Positions 1-9,900 of a stretch of DNA of 64,000 nt are shown here, piece after piece; within the stretch, counting starts at the first letter, position 1, and each line of letters starts with the position of its first letter. Made by a program: the position numbers and the translations under genes. The notes under the pieces are model-generated. The model did not search any database. It saw only the letters and a list, made by a program, of their open reading frames with translations, and was not told the DNA's origin. This DNA comes from Phlegmacium glaucopus (Eukaryota > Basidiomycota > Agaricomycetes > Agaricales > Cortinariaceae), in contig MU129988.1 in NCBI GenBank assembly GCA_015039465.1, forward strand, positions 443,745-507,744. Reading direction: 5' to 3'.

Positions 1-383
1 TTACTATGGACTCCTTGGTTAAAAATGCAAGGATCGTAGGGGGTCCACACTGCCTCCCTCCCAAACCTATTCTCTACATGGACATCCAGGCGAGGGAGAT
101 GGCTTTGAACCCCGACGGCACACAACACAAGGCGCCATCTGGGATCCGTTCATGGTATTACCGCGCTGATATGGCTCAGCCCCCTCCCATCCCTCCCATT
201 GCATCGATCATCCGTTCCAAAATTCCTTTACCTGACAGCGGAATCGGCATTGACCCCCTCGAGACTCTGGGTGGGACCCCCCCAGCCCGGCGCAGGAACC
301 TAGAAACTAAGCCGAAAAGAGGACGCAAACGCTTCGATCCTATCCAAGTGAATACGAGTCCCAAGAAGCGCAACAGGAATTAG
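1..383 (+). CDS. 3' end of an unrecognised gene (5' partial)
   Basis: An open frame runs from the window edge to a TAG at 381-383. The first in-frame ATG is at 6, but the frame is open upstream of it, so this is most likely the last exon of a gene that starts outside the window. The roughly 125 residues are Pro-rich in the middle and basic at the end (KPKRGRKR and SPKKRNRN), which resembles nuclear localisation signals. I recognise no domain. It could also be a chance open frame, because coding signal here is modest. Confidence 0.4.
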   Translation, partial: TMDSLVKNARIVGGPHCLPPKPILYMDIQAREMALNPDGTQHKAPSGIRSWYYRADMAQPPPIPPIASIIRSKIPLPDSGIGIDPLETLGGTPPARRRNLETKPKRGRKRFDPIQVNTSPKKRNRN

Positions 384-1308
384 CATATCCACTTGCACCA
401 CAAACATTTCCCAAAATTCTCTCTCATAAATTACCACCAATGGTCTCATACTTTCAAGTAATGACCAGACTTACATTCCTTAGGTCTTGTGACATCATCT
501 ATTGTCTTGTATAGTTTGTTGGATTCCTAGATTACGAAGCTCAGTTGTTTGCTGCGCAAACGACTGAGTATTTATTTACTACACACCGTGTAGATTACGA
601 AGCTAGATAAGTATAGGTACAATATAATAGTAACAGTTGCTCACCTCAGATGTTTTCTGCGCAAACGATTGAGTGAACTACATGGTTTATATACAAAATG
701 AGCAGGCATATTCCGTTTACGCCTGCTTATAGTTAGACTATTAATTACAATAAGACGAGACAATGGGTAAGGGGGATGGTCGTGAAATAAAGAGTGTATT
801 GGTGGCGGTGTGGAATGCACCGAAAGCCATTGCGAGTTATAAGCATGAAAACATACGTCATATTGGGCGCTTATGGTACAGATTTCGTGTTGTATTTGCT
901 CGTCGTATTCAAATATCGCTTTCACTTTTACATAACTGTATCTTGTTTAGCTGAATTCGGCGATCACCGGGTCCAAACACGATCACGTGGTGACTGTTCA
1001 TCTTGTGGCGACCTCTTGTTCAATCTCTTCCTCTGCCATATTGCGTTGAGGCTGGTAACATCCGCGACACATCTTCTGGACTGGAACATTTGAACCAGTA
1101 TGTTATTCATTAGATAAAAGGAGCTTAGGGCACATTAATAGCCAATTTCTAGAAATTGGACGGCCAAAACGCGATCACGAAAACAACTCATCAGAAAATT
1201 TGGTAGATATAACTGTAAGCATCACCAACAGTCGCTGCTATAAGTGGCATTATAGGGTTTGCTTACTGTAGAACAACGCTGTCACAACCACAACCTCTTG
1301 AAACCATC
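384..1308. other. Intergenic region with repeated stem-loops
   Basis: No convincing gene. Short frames on both strands lack codon character or family resemblance. It holds two related imperfect stem-loops (listed separately), a CACGTG box at 984-989, and the presumed promoter and 5' UTR of the Aurora kinase gene from about 1200. Confidence 0.5.
540..673. repeat. Two diverged copies of a stem-loop, about 105 bp apart
   Basis: Positions 540-568 and 645-673 share the layout CTCAG, TGTTT, CTGCG, CAAACGA, TGAG. In copy 1 the arms CTCAGTTGTTTG and CAAACGACTGAG pair with one G-U, leaving a CTGCG loop. Copy 2 is less perfect. In copy 1 the element follows the string TTACGAAGCT, and that string recurs at about 595-604 without a stem. 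This suggests a small dispersed element or a duplicated regulatory hairpin. Function unknown. Confidence 0.5.
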
Positions 1309-2699
1309 ATGACCTCTGTCAGCTCTATAACACGTCAAATTTCCTCATTAGAAATCTCCAATAAGAAACCAACTGCAACCGGCTCATCTAAACCCCCTCT
1401 CACGAAACAACCAACTCAGACTCATGTCGCCAAGCTCCTAACCAAATTTGCTGCTCCAAACCCTTTCATCAACCCTTCAAGTAAACCTGCAAACCCATCT
1501 TCTCTACGGAACCCCACACCAGGTGGTGGCCAATCCTCTACGTCAAAACCTGTGCATGCCACACATTCGTCTATGGATATTGGTAATTATGACGGGGGAT
1601 TAGAACTGGACAACGAGAAACGAGGAGAGGTAGTATATGGACAGGCAGCTGAAGAACTAGCCCTCAATTCAAGTCTTTCGCGGTAGGTTACTTCAACTGC
1701 TCTTTAGTGATCGATCATAGCTCAGGCCTCTCTCTAGACAAACCCCAACAAAGGACTGGAGTCTCCACGACTTCGACATGGGTCGCCCTCTTGGAAAAGG
1801 AAAATTCGGACGAGTATACATGGTCCGCACCAAATCAGAGCCAAAATACATTCTCGCCCTCAAGACTCTTTACAAATCCGAAATTGTACAATCCAAAGTC
1901 GAAAAACAAATTAGACGTGAGATCGAAATTCAACAAAACCTAAGACATCCCAACGTCCTCAGACTATATGGCTACTTCCACGACCAGAAACGGATCTTCC
2001 TCATGCTTGAATTCGCGGGAAAAGGCGAATTGTACAAGCAACTCTCAAAGTTCCATCGTTTTTCTGAGAGGCGCAGCTCTAGATATATCGACCAGATGGC
2101 CGATGCGTTGGTTTATTTGCATGGGAAGCACGTCATCCACCGAGATATTAAGCCTGAAAATCTCTTACTTGGCATCAATGGAGAATTAAAGATCGGTGAC
2201 TTTGGATGGAGTGTTCATGCTCCTGGAAATAGGCGGATGACGCTTTGTGGAACCTTGGACTATCTGCCACCTGAGATGGTCGAAGGTAGGGAACACAATG
2301 AGAAAGTGGATTATTGGGCTCTCGGCGTATTGACGTATGAATTCGTCTGCGGTTTCCCTCCTTTTGAAGATCGCGCTAGCACGAATAGTGAGTTTTTTTC
2401 ATCTCCCCTCCAAACATGGCTGAAATTTTACATCACACAGATACCTACCGCCGAATTGCGAAGGTTGACTTGAAATTTGACGACAAAGAGGTTCGTTTGT
2501 CAGAAGAAGTTAAAGATCTGATCACCAGAGTAAGCCTTTCGTTTGAACGAAATGAATTATGGGTCTAGGTGCTGACCTGACTCATCTGTAGTTATTACGT
2601 TATGATCCCCAGAAACGGGTACCTCTCACTGAAGTTTTGAAGCATCCCTGGATCATCAAATATCGCAGTAAGACAAGCGGTATACGAGAAAGCTCCTGA
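1309..2699 (+). CDS. Aurora/Ipl1-family mitotic serine/threonine kinase
   Basis: Four exons fit: 1309-1682, 1738-2387, 2441-2529 and 2592-2699, giving 406 codons with no breaks. The N-terminal ~125 residues are Ser/Thr/Pro-rich and not conserved. The kinase domain starts at [20 protein letters not shown], with glycine loop GKGKFG, catalytic Lys in ALKTL, catalytic loop [19 protein letters not shown] and activation segment [16 protein letters not shown]. The GWSVHAP...[11 protein letters not shown] signature is specific to Aurora kinases; the Thr in RRMTLCGT is the expected autophosphorylation site. Family role: chromosome bi-orientation and cytokinesis in the chromosomal passenger complex (INCENP/Sli15, survivin/Bir1). 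Most basidiomycetes have a single Aurora, so this is probably the Ipl1 equivalent. Confidence 0.95.
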
Positions 2700-2848
2700 A
2701 CATCATGACATGATGTTACTTGCATCTTTCACTCACTCTGAGTTCTACTCGTTGTATTTGATGTATATGTCCTACTCATTTCTCAGCACACTGTTTCGTA
2801 ACTAGATGTATGGTATACTCAAATCGGACTTGTGGCTTTTGTTTTTAA
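2700..2848. other. Short convergent intergenic region
   Basis: About 150 bp between the stop of the Aurora kinase (+) and the stop of the pectinesterase (-). It must hold both 3' UTRs and polyadenylation signals. Nothing else seen. Confidence 0.5.
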
Positions 2849-4600
2849 TCAGAACAAGTATTTAAAGTCGATCCACTTGGGATGTTCGAGAAATACTTTG
2901 TTGATGGTGAAGTTTCGTGCTTCGTCGGGTGTTAGGATATGTTCAACTGGGTTGCGGGCGGAAGTATTCCCGCCAGGACCTGGTCATTCGTTGCATAGAA
3001 TTCATGAGTTGAAAAAATAAATACGAGGTGCATGTACTCACCGCTCGAGTTGAACTCGGCATAGAACGTTGTATTGACAATGACAGGACTAGCATGCATG
3101 CACACCCCAGTCAACACTGGCACTGGGTATTGCGTAATAAGCAAGGTCACCTTTTATTACTAAAAGTTGTCCATCCAGTTGGACGGATGCTATCATCCAT
3201 GTAGGTTCGCAGATACACCGTAGTGGCTAAATCATTCCAAGGCCGACCTGTAAGCAAAATTCATCTGTTTTAATCCCTTAAAAAAATTGAAACATTCTGA
3301 TTAACGATACCTAGATAACACATTCCCTTCGTCGACTTCGTTGCGTTCGCGTCTGGAGACTTTTAACGTAAAGTGAGCAATAATAATTGCGTATGGCGGA
3401 CAAAAGTGCATATGAAATTTACTCGGATGATGCTTGAATCAGCGATGTAAGCCCCATATCGATTTCCAGGCGCATCTGTTAAGTTTGTGCCTTTCCAAGC
3501 AACGAGTCCGCCCCCGCACGCGCGGTTAGCCAGAACGGTATTTTGAAACCATCTAATTTTGGATAAAACGTTGAACCGATATCTAGAGACTTCCTGAATG
3601 GTAACAAAAAACAACAAACGCTGTGCCAAATCCAAAAATATCTGGTTGGCTACTGGTCAGCGATCCAAGGGACAGTTCTAAGCGAGAACCCAATCTCACA
3701 GTCTGTCTGTCCATAAATAATGCTATCCACAACGTATGTGCTGGCGTTTCTACCAGTATACCAAGTATCTTGGTAGCTTGCAAAGGAGCACCCGTAAAAT
3801 GAAGCATTGGCGTAGGATATATCAGTCACTAGCGCTTGAGAAATAGCGAAAGTGGCCTTCAAAAGAAAAAATCGGCGAGAATGTTTATATAAAATAAAAA
3901 ACTGTGCAAGGAGGGCTTACCGCTCTATTCTCAAAATCAATATTATACGCCTTGAAATCGACATTTCCAAACAAAGGTTGAAGAGGTGCGCCTGTAGGAC
4001 CAGATCCGATCAACGAAGCATTGAAAGACGGCGAAACGAGGAGGACAGCGGATTGAGCACCATCCATGCCAGTCTGTACGTATCGGTTGTCCCAGACTTT
4101 TACGAGGTTTTGTTTGAGTGGTACTTCGGATGCGTTGGCAAAAGGGCGATTTAAAGAATTGGGGGAAGTGTTAGGAAGTTGGCCCTGTTCGTTATAGTCA
4201 AGAGGACATTACAAACTATAGGTGAGTATTCCTTACGAGTAATATGAGAGGCCCCTTGCGCGTTACATTGACGGTTTCGTGATATTCACCTTCCGCAATG
4301 AGAATCGTAGCTGGGTCCGTTTCGTTACTGGGTAAATATATGATTCTGAGCACAATCCATAAAATAATGTTAGTGATTGAGTAGAACGCACAGGGACAGC
4401 ACAGCTTCTTGGATACTATGGAAATGAGCATAGACATCACTTGTGTTTTGTGAAACAAAAGTCGTTCCTCGAGGACAGCCAAGAAGGGGTGAGGACCCTG
4501 CCGGCTTCTTGGTTTGACATCCCAGGAAGTTGGGTGACAGGGCAAGGCTGCCAGAGAGCAGGGAAAAGAGTGTAGCCGAGGACCAGAGGTGGTGTACCAT
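2849..4600 (-). CDS. Secreted pectinesterase (carbohydrate esterase family 8)
   Basis: Runs from ATG at 4600 to TGA at 2849-2851 with about nine short exons. It begins with a secretion signal (MVHHLWSSATLFSLLSGSLA). Conserved blocks in order: HSIQEAVLSL; ATILIAEGEYHETVNV; NRYVQTGMDGAQSAVLLV; GCSFASYQDTWYTG (first catalytic Asp); YGQTDYIFGFGTAWF (second catalytic Asp, formed across an intron); GRPWNDLATTVYLRTYMDDS (Arg of GRPW); and FYAEFNSSGPGG across the last intron. The C-terminus ends HPKWIDFKYLF. It demethylesterifies pectin outside the cell, opening it to pectate lyases and polygalacturonases. All catalytic blocks are present, so it is probably functional. Exon joins were chosen to keep family motifs in frame. 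Confidence 0.92.
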
Positions 4601-5192
4601 TTTTGCAAGCCAAATACGCGGGGAATTATGAACAAGGACATTCTGTGGTCATCTACGATGCTTTATATCAGTAGTCATACATCAGTCCAACGTAAATCAG
4701 AGCGCATGAAGCGAACAGTCAGTCCGTGCAGCGGTTTCCGACTATCGCTCGCAGAAGAGCGACGAGGTATCAGGCTCCTTCACAAATAACTTTTTTATGG
4801 TTGTACAAGTGTGAAAAAGTATATAGTGATCGATTGTCATCACATTATCATTAGGTCTGTTTTAGTGAAAAAGCGGAAGAAATGTGGCAAAGGTGAAATT
4901 GCTTATATAATTTGAGACGAGAGGACAGATCTTTTAATAGAGTGAAGACTGGCAGCCCTGATAGACTGTCACAGTGACGTGGGACCATGGCAACACATAT
5001 CATAGTAAGCAAAAGGTTTTAGATTGACAGCACCCAGCGTTCAATACAGCACTCAATGCATAGCAAAACCCTAATTTACCGATGAGGTAAGTACATATAT
5101 ATAGGCCCATCTTTCAAACGCAACTCGCTTACACCCCTTTGCCAGATAATATCTTTGCTTCTGGTCTGCTGTAATCAGAAATCGCACCAATC
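4601..5192. other. Divergent promoter region
   Basis: About 590 bp between the start codons of the pectinesterase (-) and the FSH1-type hydrolase (+), so it must hold both promoters. A TATATATA run near 5092-5100 lies about 95 bp upstream of the hydrolase ATG. No open frame of note. Confidence 0.5.
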
Positions 5193-6339
5193 ATGCTTAA
5201 CATCCTCGGTAAGGGTTACCCCTTCGCAATCTCACAGGCAATAGTTCTGATATCTCATACAGTTATCCATGGTTATGTCCAGTCAGCAGCTACTGTTGCA
5301 GGTAACACCCGCCCGTTGAAAGACAAGCTTTCGGACCTCGCCACTCTCCATTACGTCGATGGTCCTCCAATGCGTGGCAACTCTTCATCACCCTCTCGGC
5401 CCTGGTGGATTCTCGGTGACAATCTGGAGCACAACTTGTCAGCATCCAGTCGATGGGATGATACTGTACGTTCTGGCATTATTGTTTGGGCACAATGAGG
5501 CTAATTTGAATGTAATCAGGTGAAATGGTGGTCTGAAGAACTGTCGAAAAACCAGTACGATGGAGTCATTGGTCTATCGCAAGGTTCAGCCATGACAGCT
5601 CTACTCCTTTCAATGGTAAGTACTGCTTCCCCATTTTTAAGATGTCCCTATTGTTTGGGAGCAAACCGTTCACCGAAATTCTGATGCAATATATATGGAC
5701 AGCTCAATCACCCTGAAAAGGCCCCTGGCTTCCACGCTCAGAAGACGCAGCCCATCAAGTTCGCTATACTCTGCTCAGGTACGAAATCTGTGCAACAAAG
5801 ATTCTGGCGCATCTCCCTTTACTCACATATCTACATGCACTACAGGCTTCGTATCTAATCGCGAGCCACATGGGCAGATATATGGAGGATTGCCAGAAAA
5901 TATCCCAACTTTACACAGTCAGTCAGATTGTTACAACCACTCTTTGACTGTTTAGTAATTATTACTGCATTCGTTCTTGGTATTCAGCTGTTGATGATAA
6001 TGACTTTGTTGTGCCTGCGCAGAGGACAATCGAACTGCAGAAGCTTTTCAAGAATTCGCAATTGGTTCGCCATAATGAAGGTAAGTGACAGATTATTTGA
6101 TTATTCTTGTATATCAAGGCTGACTACACGGGTTTATCACAGGACACTCTATTCCGGTCCGTGGTGATTGGCCCAACACCTTGAGACAATTCATTATTCA
6201 GGCGATCAGCCGCGAGCAAGCGCACATCCCGAGTGAACATCAAGTTGAAGGCGAGACGAAACAGACAGATACTGACCCCCCTCATTCCCCATTTCGTAAC
6301 ATCTACCATAAATTGACAAAGCACTTCGGCACATCTTGA
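5193..6339 (+). CDS. FSH1-family serine hydrolase
   Basis: The first exon is only 16 nt (5193-5208). Its intron ends at 5262 and restores MLNILVIHGYVQSA, the typical N-terminal strand and oxyanion HGY of the FSH1 fold. Later blocks are YVDGPPM, DDTVKWWSEEL (formed across an intron), nucleophile elbow GLSQGSAM, acid region VDDNDFVVP and catalytic His in NEGHSIPV. The stop is TGA at 6337-6339. Family: alpha/beta hydrolases related to yeast Fsh1-3 and the human OVCA2 product. They act on short esters or in metabolite biosynthesis; the substrate here cannot be read. The catalytic triad is complete. The C-terminal tail after the His is acidic and polar and not conserved. Confidence 0.9.
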
Positions 6340-6439
6340 TATGCATCAGAGAGACATAAATATTCTTCTAGCAGATGATATATATATGCGTGTAAACTGA
6401 AAAACAAACTTCCAACGGATTGTTTAAATAACCAAAGCT

Positions 6440-8698
6440 CTACAGTTTCCCTTTCTCATGGCCATCGCTGATATTCTTTGCGGCTGTCAACATATTCTTA
6501 ACCTCTGTGGCAGCTTCAGCGAGGTGACGTTTCAGCTCAGCTGTATTCCTCTTCAAGCTCGTAATCGTCCATCGGATATAGTCATCTCCAATCGAATATG
6601 ACAGACCGTAACCATCGGGTACCACTGTGAAGGAGAAACACACAAGTCAGTGGTGTCTGATGTTGAATATGATACGAAGAAATTTGAAACTTACCCTCGC
6701 CGTATCCCCACCCATCGAAATATCGACTACTCAGTTGACTTGTACTCAACTCCCAATGATTGGACTGTCCGAATGCAGGATCAGCGTATATCTCAGGTAG
6801 AGGTTCTCCTTCTTTCAACATTTTCTTGAGCCCGAAGAGATGACGATCGACACCTTGACCATCAGCTGCCCATGCGGCGTACTGGATGTGTCGGCCAGCG
6901 GCACGAGCGAACAAAGATCGAAGGTGGACGGGGTCCTAAAGGGAAAAAAGGTATTAGAGATTAATAGGAAGAGGAAGAGCAAAAAAAAACGTACTTGTTG
7001 TTTAGGATCGAGCATCGCCTCTGCCCATGCTTTACTCTCATTACTTGCACTACGGATAACCTCCGTACGACCCAGTTGGTATTTACGTGTTTGGGCACTT
7101 TCGTAAGTGACACCTGGACGATTGAACATTTTATGGAATGCTAGTTGTTTGATCAATTGGGCAGTAGCGTCTGGAGATGTTTTGTGTTCCTTGGTGAAGT
7201 TCTTTCCAAAGCCTTCATAGTGTAATACCTGTGAAAAAACAAAAGGGGGATCAAAATATTTCTTTGGAAAGGGGTTGTTATCGTACTTCGAGATCATGTT
7301 TTCCAACTAGTTCGTCGAATCGTGTCTCGGCGTCTTTAACCGCTTGTTGCACCTTGTCGTCGAGTTCAAAGACTAGCTCTTCAACTCCAGGCAAGGTCGA
7401 TGTGTTCGCTCGTGTGGGACCTAGGTCAGCTTTGCCGCTTGCAATAGAAGCCAATACAAATTCGTTCATGCGCAACGTAGGAGTGCCATCCATGCATGAA
7501 TGTTCACCAAGGAACCCAGATCGACCATTTTCATAGACAATCACTGTGCAATCAGGGAAGAAGAATATAGTGCTGGTCATAGAAATAAGACTTACGTTGG
7601 TGCTTATCGAACCACCTGTTCCGACCGTCGCCTACCCAAGTTGACCAACTAATTTCTTCACGTGTTACAGGTTTGGTGTCATCCAAAGCGAGAACGATCA
7701 TAGCTCCTTCTATTTTTTGGAGTAGCTGGGCATTTTTACCAGAAGGCGAGGCCGCTAACAATGTTTGGCGTGCGTCTGTCCATAAATCCCTATTATCAGA
7801 AGTCAAGGCACCGACTGGGATTGGAGATGGCTCTGATCCAGCATGGGCAATGATGTTTTGTAATTGTATCTCCAGTTCGGCAGCACTGTATTCGTTCCCA
7901 GTGATATCGACTAGAGGGACGAGGAAGAAACGGTTTTTTCGGATGACGATGATGTGGTTGTTGGTGGTAGGGTTGAATTTCTGGGCAGTGTCGGAGGGTT
8001 TTACGGGGTATCGTGAGGAGTGGAATAGCCACTTGTAGGAAGCCATGCAAAGGGGTGCACCTCGCACTTTTTCTGGTTCAAGCCGGCCACTATGATAAAG
8101 AGGAATGTAAAGAAATAGAATTAAAATTAAACAAGGAACATGGGGGTACCTTTCTGTAAGCTCTCTGAAAGGAAGCATTGCTTTGATCAAACTAGCTGCG
8201 CGTGCAGCAGGATCTGTTCGAGAAGGATCATTAACATGAACGTAGTAGTAGCTGACATAGACCACGACTGGGTCACGATAGCCCATATAGGCAACGTCGT
8301 TCCACCAATCACTGAGCCAATTTAGAGTTTCTGGTTGAGCAGCACGGTCTTTGAGACGACTTTGCAGCTCTACGGCCAGTGGAGAGGTGAGGAAGGAAGA
8401 TACCGATGATTGGGTTTTGGCATAAGCGTCAGGAGTAAGGAGAGGTTGTACAGTCTCCAGGTATTTTGCACATGTTGACTCTAAAGTGGGTACTGGTAGT
8501 TTAGGAAGGGAAGCTTGATAACGGAGCATAGGGGATGCCGTTGGGTCGATGGCATATCCTGGAGGCAATGGGGCTGGAACTGTTGATGATTTTCGGACCA
8601 TAACTGGACGCTAGTTGGGCAATTATACAAGGTTTGAATATGCTATAGACGAGACTTACGAGGATACGTTTAGATATGGTGTTGGTTAGTCTGAGCAT
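6440..8698 (-). CDS. CAT2: Carnitine O-acetyltransferase, mitochondrial/peroxisomal
   Basis: The first exon (8698-8660) encodes MLRLTNTISKRIL. A 60-odd-nt intron follows; using the acceptor CTAG keeps frame and yields RPVMVRKSSTVPAPLPPGY. Choline/carnitine acyltransferase blocks follow: YQASLPKLPVPTLE; WWNDVAYMGYRDPVVVYVSYYYVH; APLCMASYKWLFHSSRYP; SWSTWVGDGRNRWFDKHQ; NGRSGFLGEHSCMDGTPT, with His of GEHS as the catalytic base; GFGKNFTKEHKTSPDA; RKYQLGRTEVIRSAS; and LSTSQLSSRYFDGWGYGE. Stop TAG at 6440-6442. It transfers acetyl groups between CoA and carnitine, moving acetyl units from peroxisomes and into mitochondria. The basic leader is mitochondrial-like; a second AUG after the intron (MVRKSS) and the C-terminal GKL could give a peroxisomal form, as in yeast Cat2. 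Confidence 0.93.
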
Positions 8699-8825
8699 GA
8701 TGAAAGGAGTCCCGGGGAAGAGAAATAAATAAATTTTGATGGACCGGCTTTCTGCAGATTTCACGTGTTTCTACTTTATTTACACGCCTGTCGTAGAGCG
8801 TAATTACGATGAGCCTCATAGTATT

Positions 8826-9128
8826 CTACAAATACATGTTATCTCCGATCTCCCCCTCCCGCACATCACTTCTCCTGTGGACCTCGACCTTTGCTATCAT
8901 TTTCCACGGTAACAACACCTGTCCAACATATCTGCCGTCCTCCTGCCCTAGATCCCGAGTTATATGATATTCCTCGGCATTGATGAGGATTATATTGAGA
9001 GGTTTATCTGTGCCCGCGAAAGTGCCTATGAAAATGCGGCTATCTACAGTTGTGATACGTAGGATCTGTTGGAGAAAGGACTGGACACTGTCGAGAGCTG
9101 TCACGTTGTTTTCTGAAAGGACTTCCAT
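8826..9128 (-). CDS. NAA38: Lsm-domain auxiliary subunit of N-acetyltransferase NatC (Naa38/Mak31-like)
   Basis: A single uninterrupted exon of 100 codons, ATG at 9128. The Sm1 block is QQILRITTVDSRIFIGTFAGTD, with the F-x-G-x-F/L-x-x-D pattern. The segment PLNIILINAEEYHI follows, and the Sm2 strand is YVGQVLLPWKMIAKVEV. The long form of the Sm loop and the family pattern match Naa38/LSMD1 rather than spliceosomal Lsm proteins. NatC (Naa30-Naa35-Naa38) acetylates proteins starting with Met followed by a hydrophobic residue, at ribosomes. The length is normal for the family. It is transcribed in the same direction as the carnitine acetyltransferase, 127 bp upstream of it. Confidence 0.85.
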   Translation of the reverse strand: MEVLSENNVTALDSVQSFLQQILRITTVDSRIFIGTFAGTDKPLNIILINAEEYHITRDLGQEDGRYVGQVLLPWKMIAKVEVHRRSDVREGEIGDNMYL

Positions 9129-9900
9129 TGAAAAGGACAGGACACCACAGGCAGGGGGTGTACAACAAAGATGTGGACGACCGGAGACGGCCGTAACTCG
9201 TGGGGACCCGCATTCACTGTGATGCAGGCGTTTGTTTGGTTCTGTTTACTTTGGAAGCCATCCCGCCAAATGCTCGAATCAAAACGCCGGTACAACTTTT
9301 GCCACCTTAATCACCATTTCTAGATAAAATTTTTGCACAATCTTCGATATTTTTTGGATAAGTATCAACCCTTGGTGCGGTTTTAGAGATTGACAGAATG
9401 TGTCCCTTTTTGGGACCAGGATTTCAAGATGGAAATCATTGTTAAAAAATATAGAACCAAGAATCGATAGATATTGGAAAGATATTCATTTTGGCAAAAT
9501 TTCAAGTTTCTAGCTTTTGTTCTCATTGAGGAATGTGTACCCTACGAAAATATGTTCTTTAGCAGTGGGAACACCAGATGTCACATGTGACAAGTCGCAT
9601 AATAGCAGTGATTCTGCATCACCTCATACTACCATTTCCAAAAAATTGTCAAACACACTTTGAAAGGTGTTGGGTTCATTTCAAGTATACTAGGTATCTA
9701 TTAAGCTTTATATTCGAGCCTCTGGAGGCGTACAGTGTAACCTATGTCCCAGATGGTGGGCGGCGCAATTTCTTTGTGGCTGTGCTGCTTAGTAAGTGCC
9801 ATCAGAGGAACCGTGAATGACCTAACTCGGCGCATGAAAAATGTCACGTGCAGTGTTTGCATGTGCGTCCTTCATCCCAAACATCTCCTATTTAACGACC
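9129..9900. other. Intergenic region upstream of the Crinkler-like gene
   Basis: About 770 bp, AT-rich between 9300 and 9560. No supported gene. It probably contains the divergent promoters of NAA38 (-) and the Crinkler-like gene (+). A TCACGTG box lies at 9844-9850, about 50 bp before the latter's ATG. Confidence 0.5.
9844..9850. promoter_or_regulatory. TCACGTG E-box just upstream of the Crinkler-like gene
   Basis: A CACGTG core, the binding site of bHLH factors in fungi. It lies about 50 bp upstream of the ATG at 9901. Given this spacing it could equally be in the 5' UTR. Candidate only. Confidence 0.3.
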
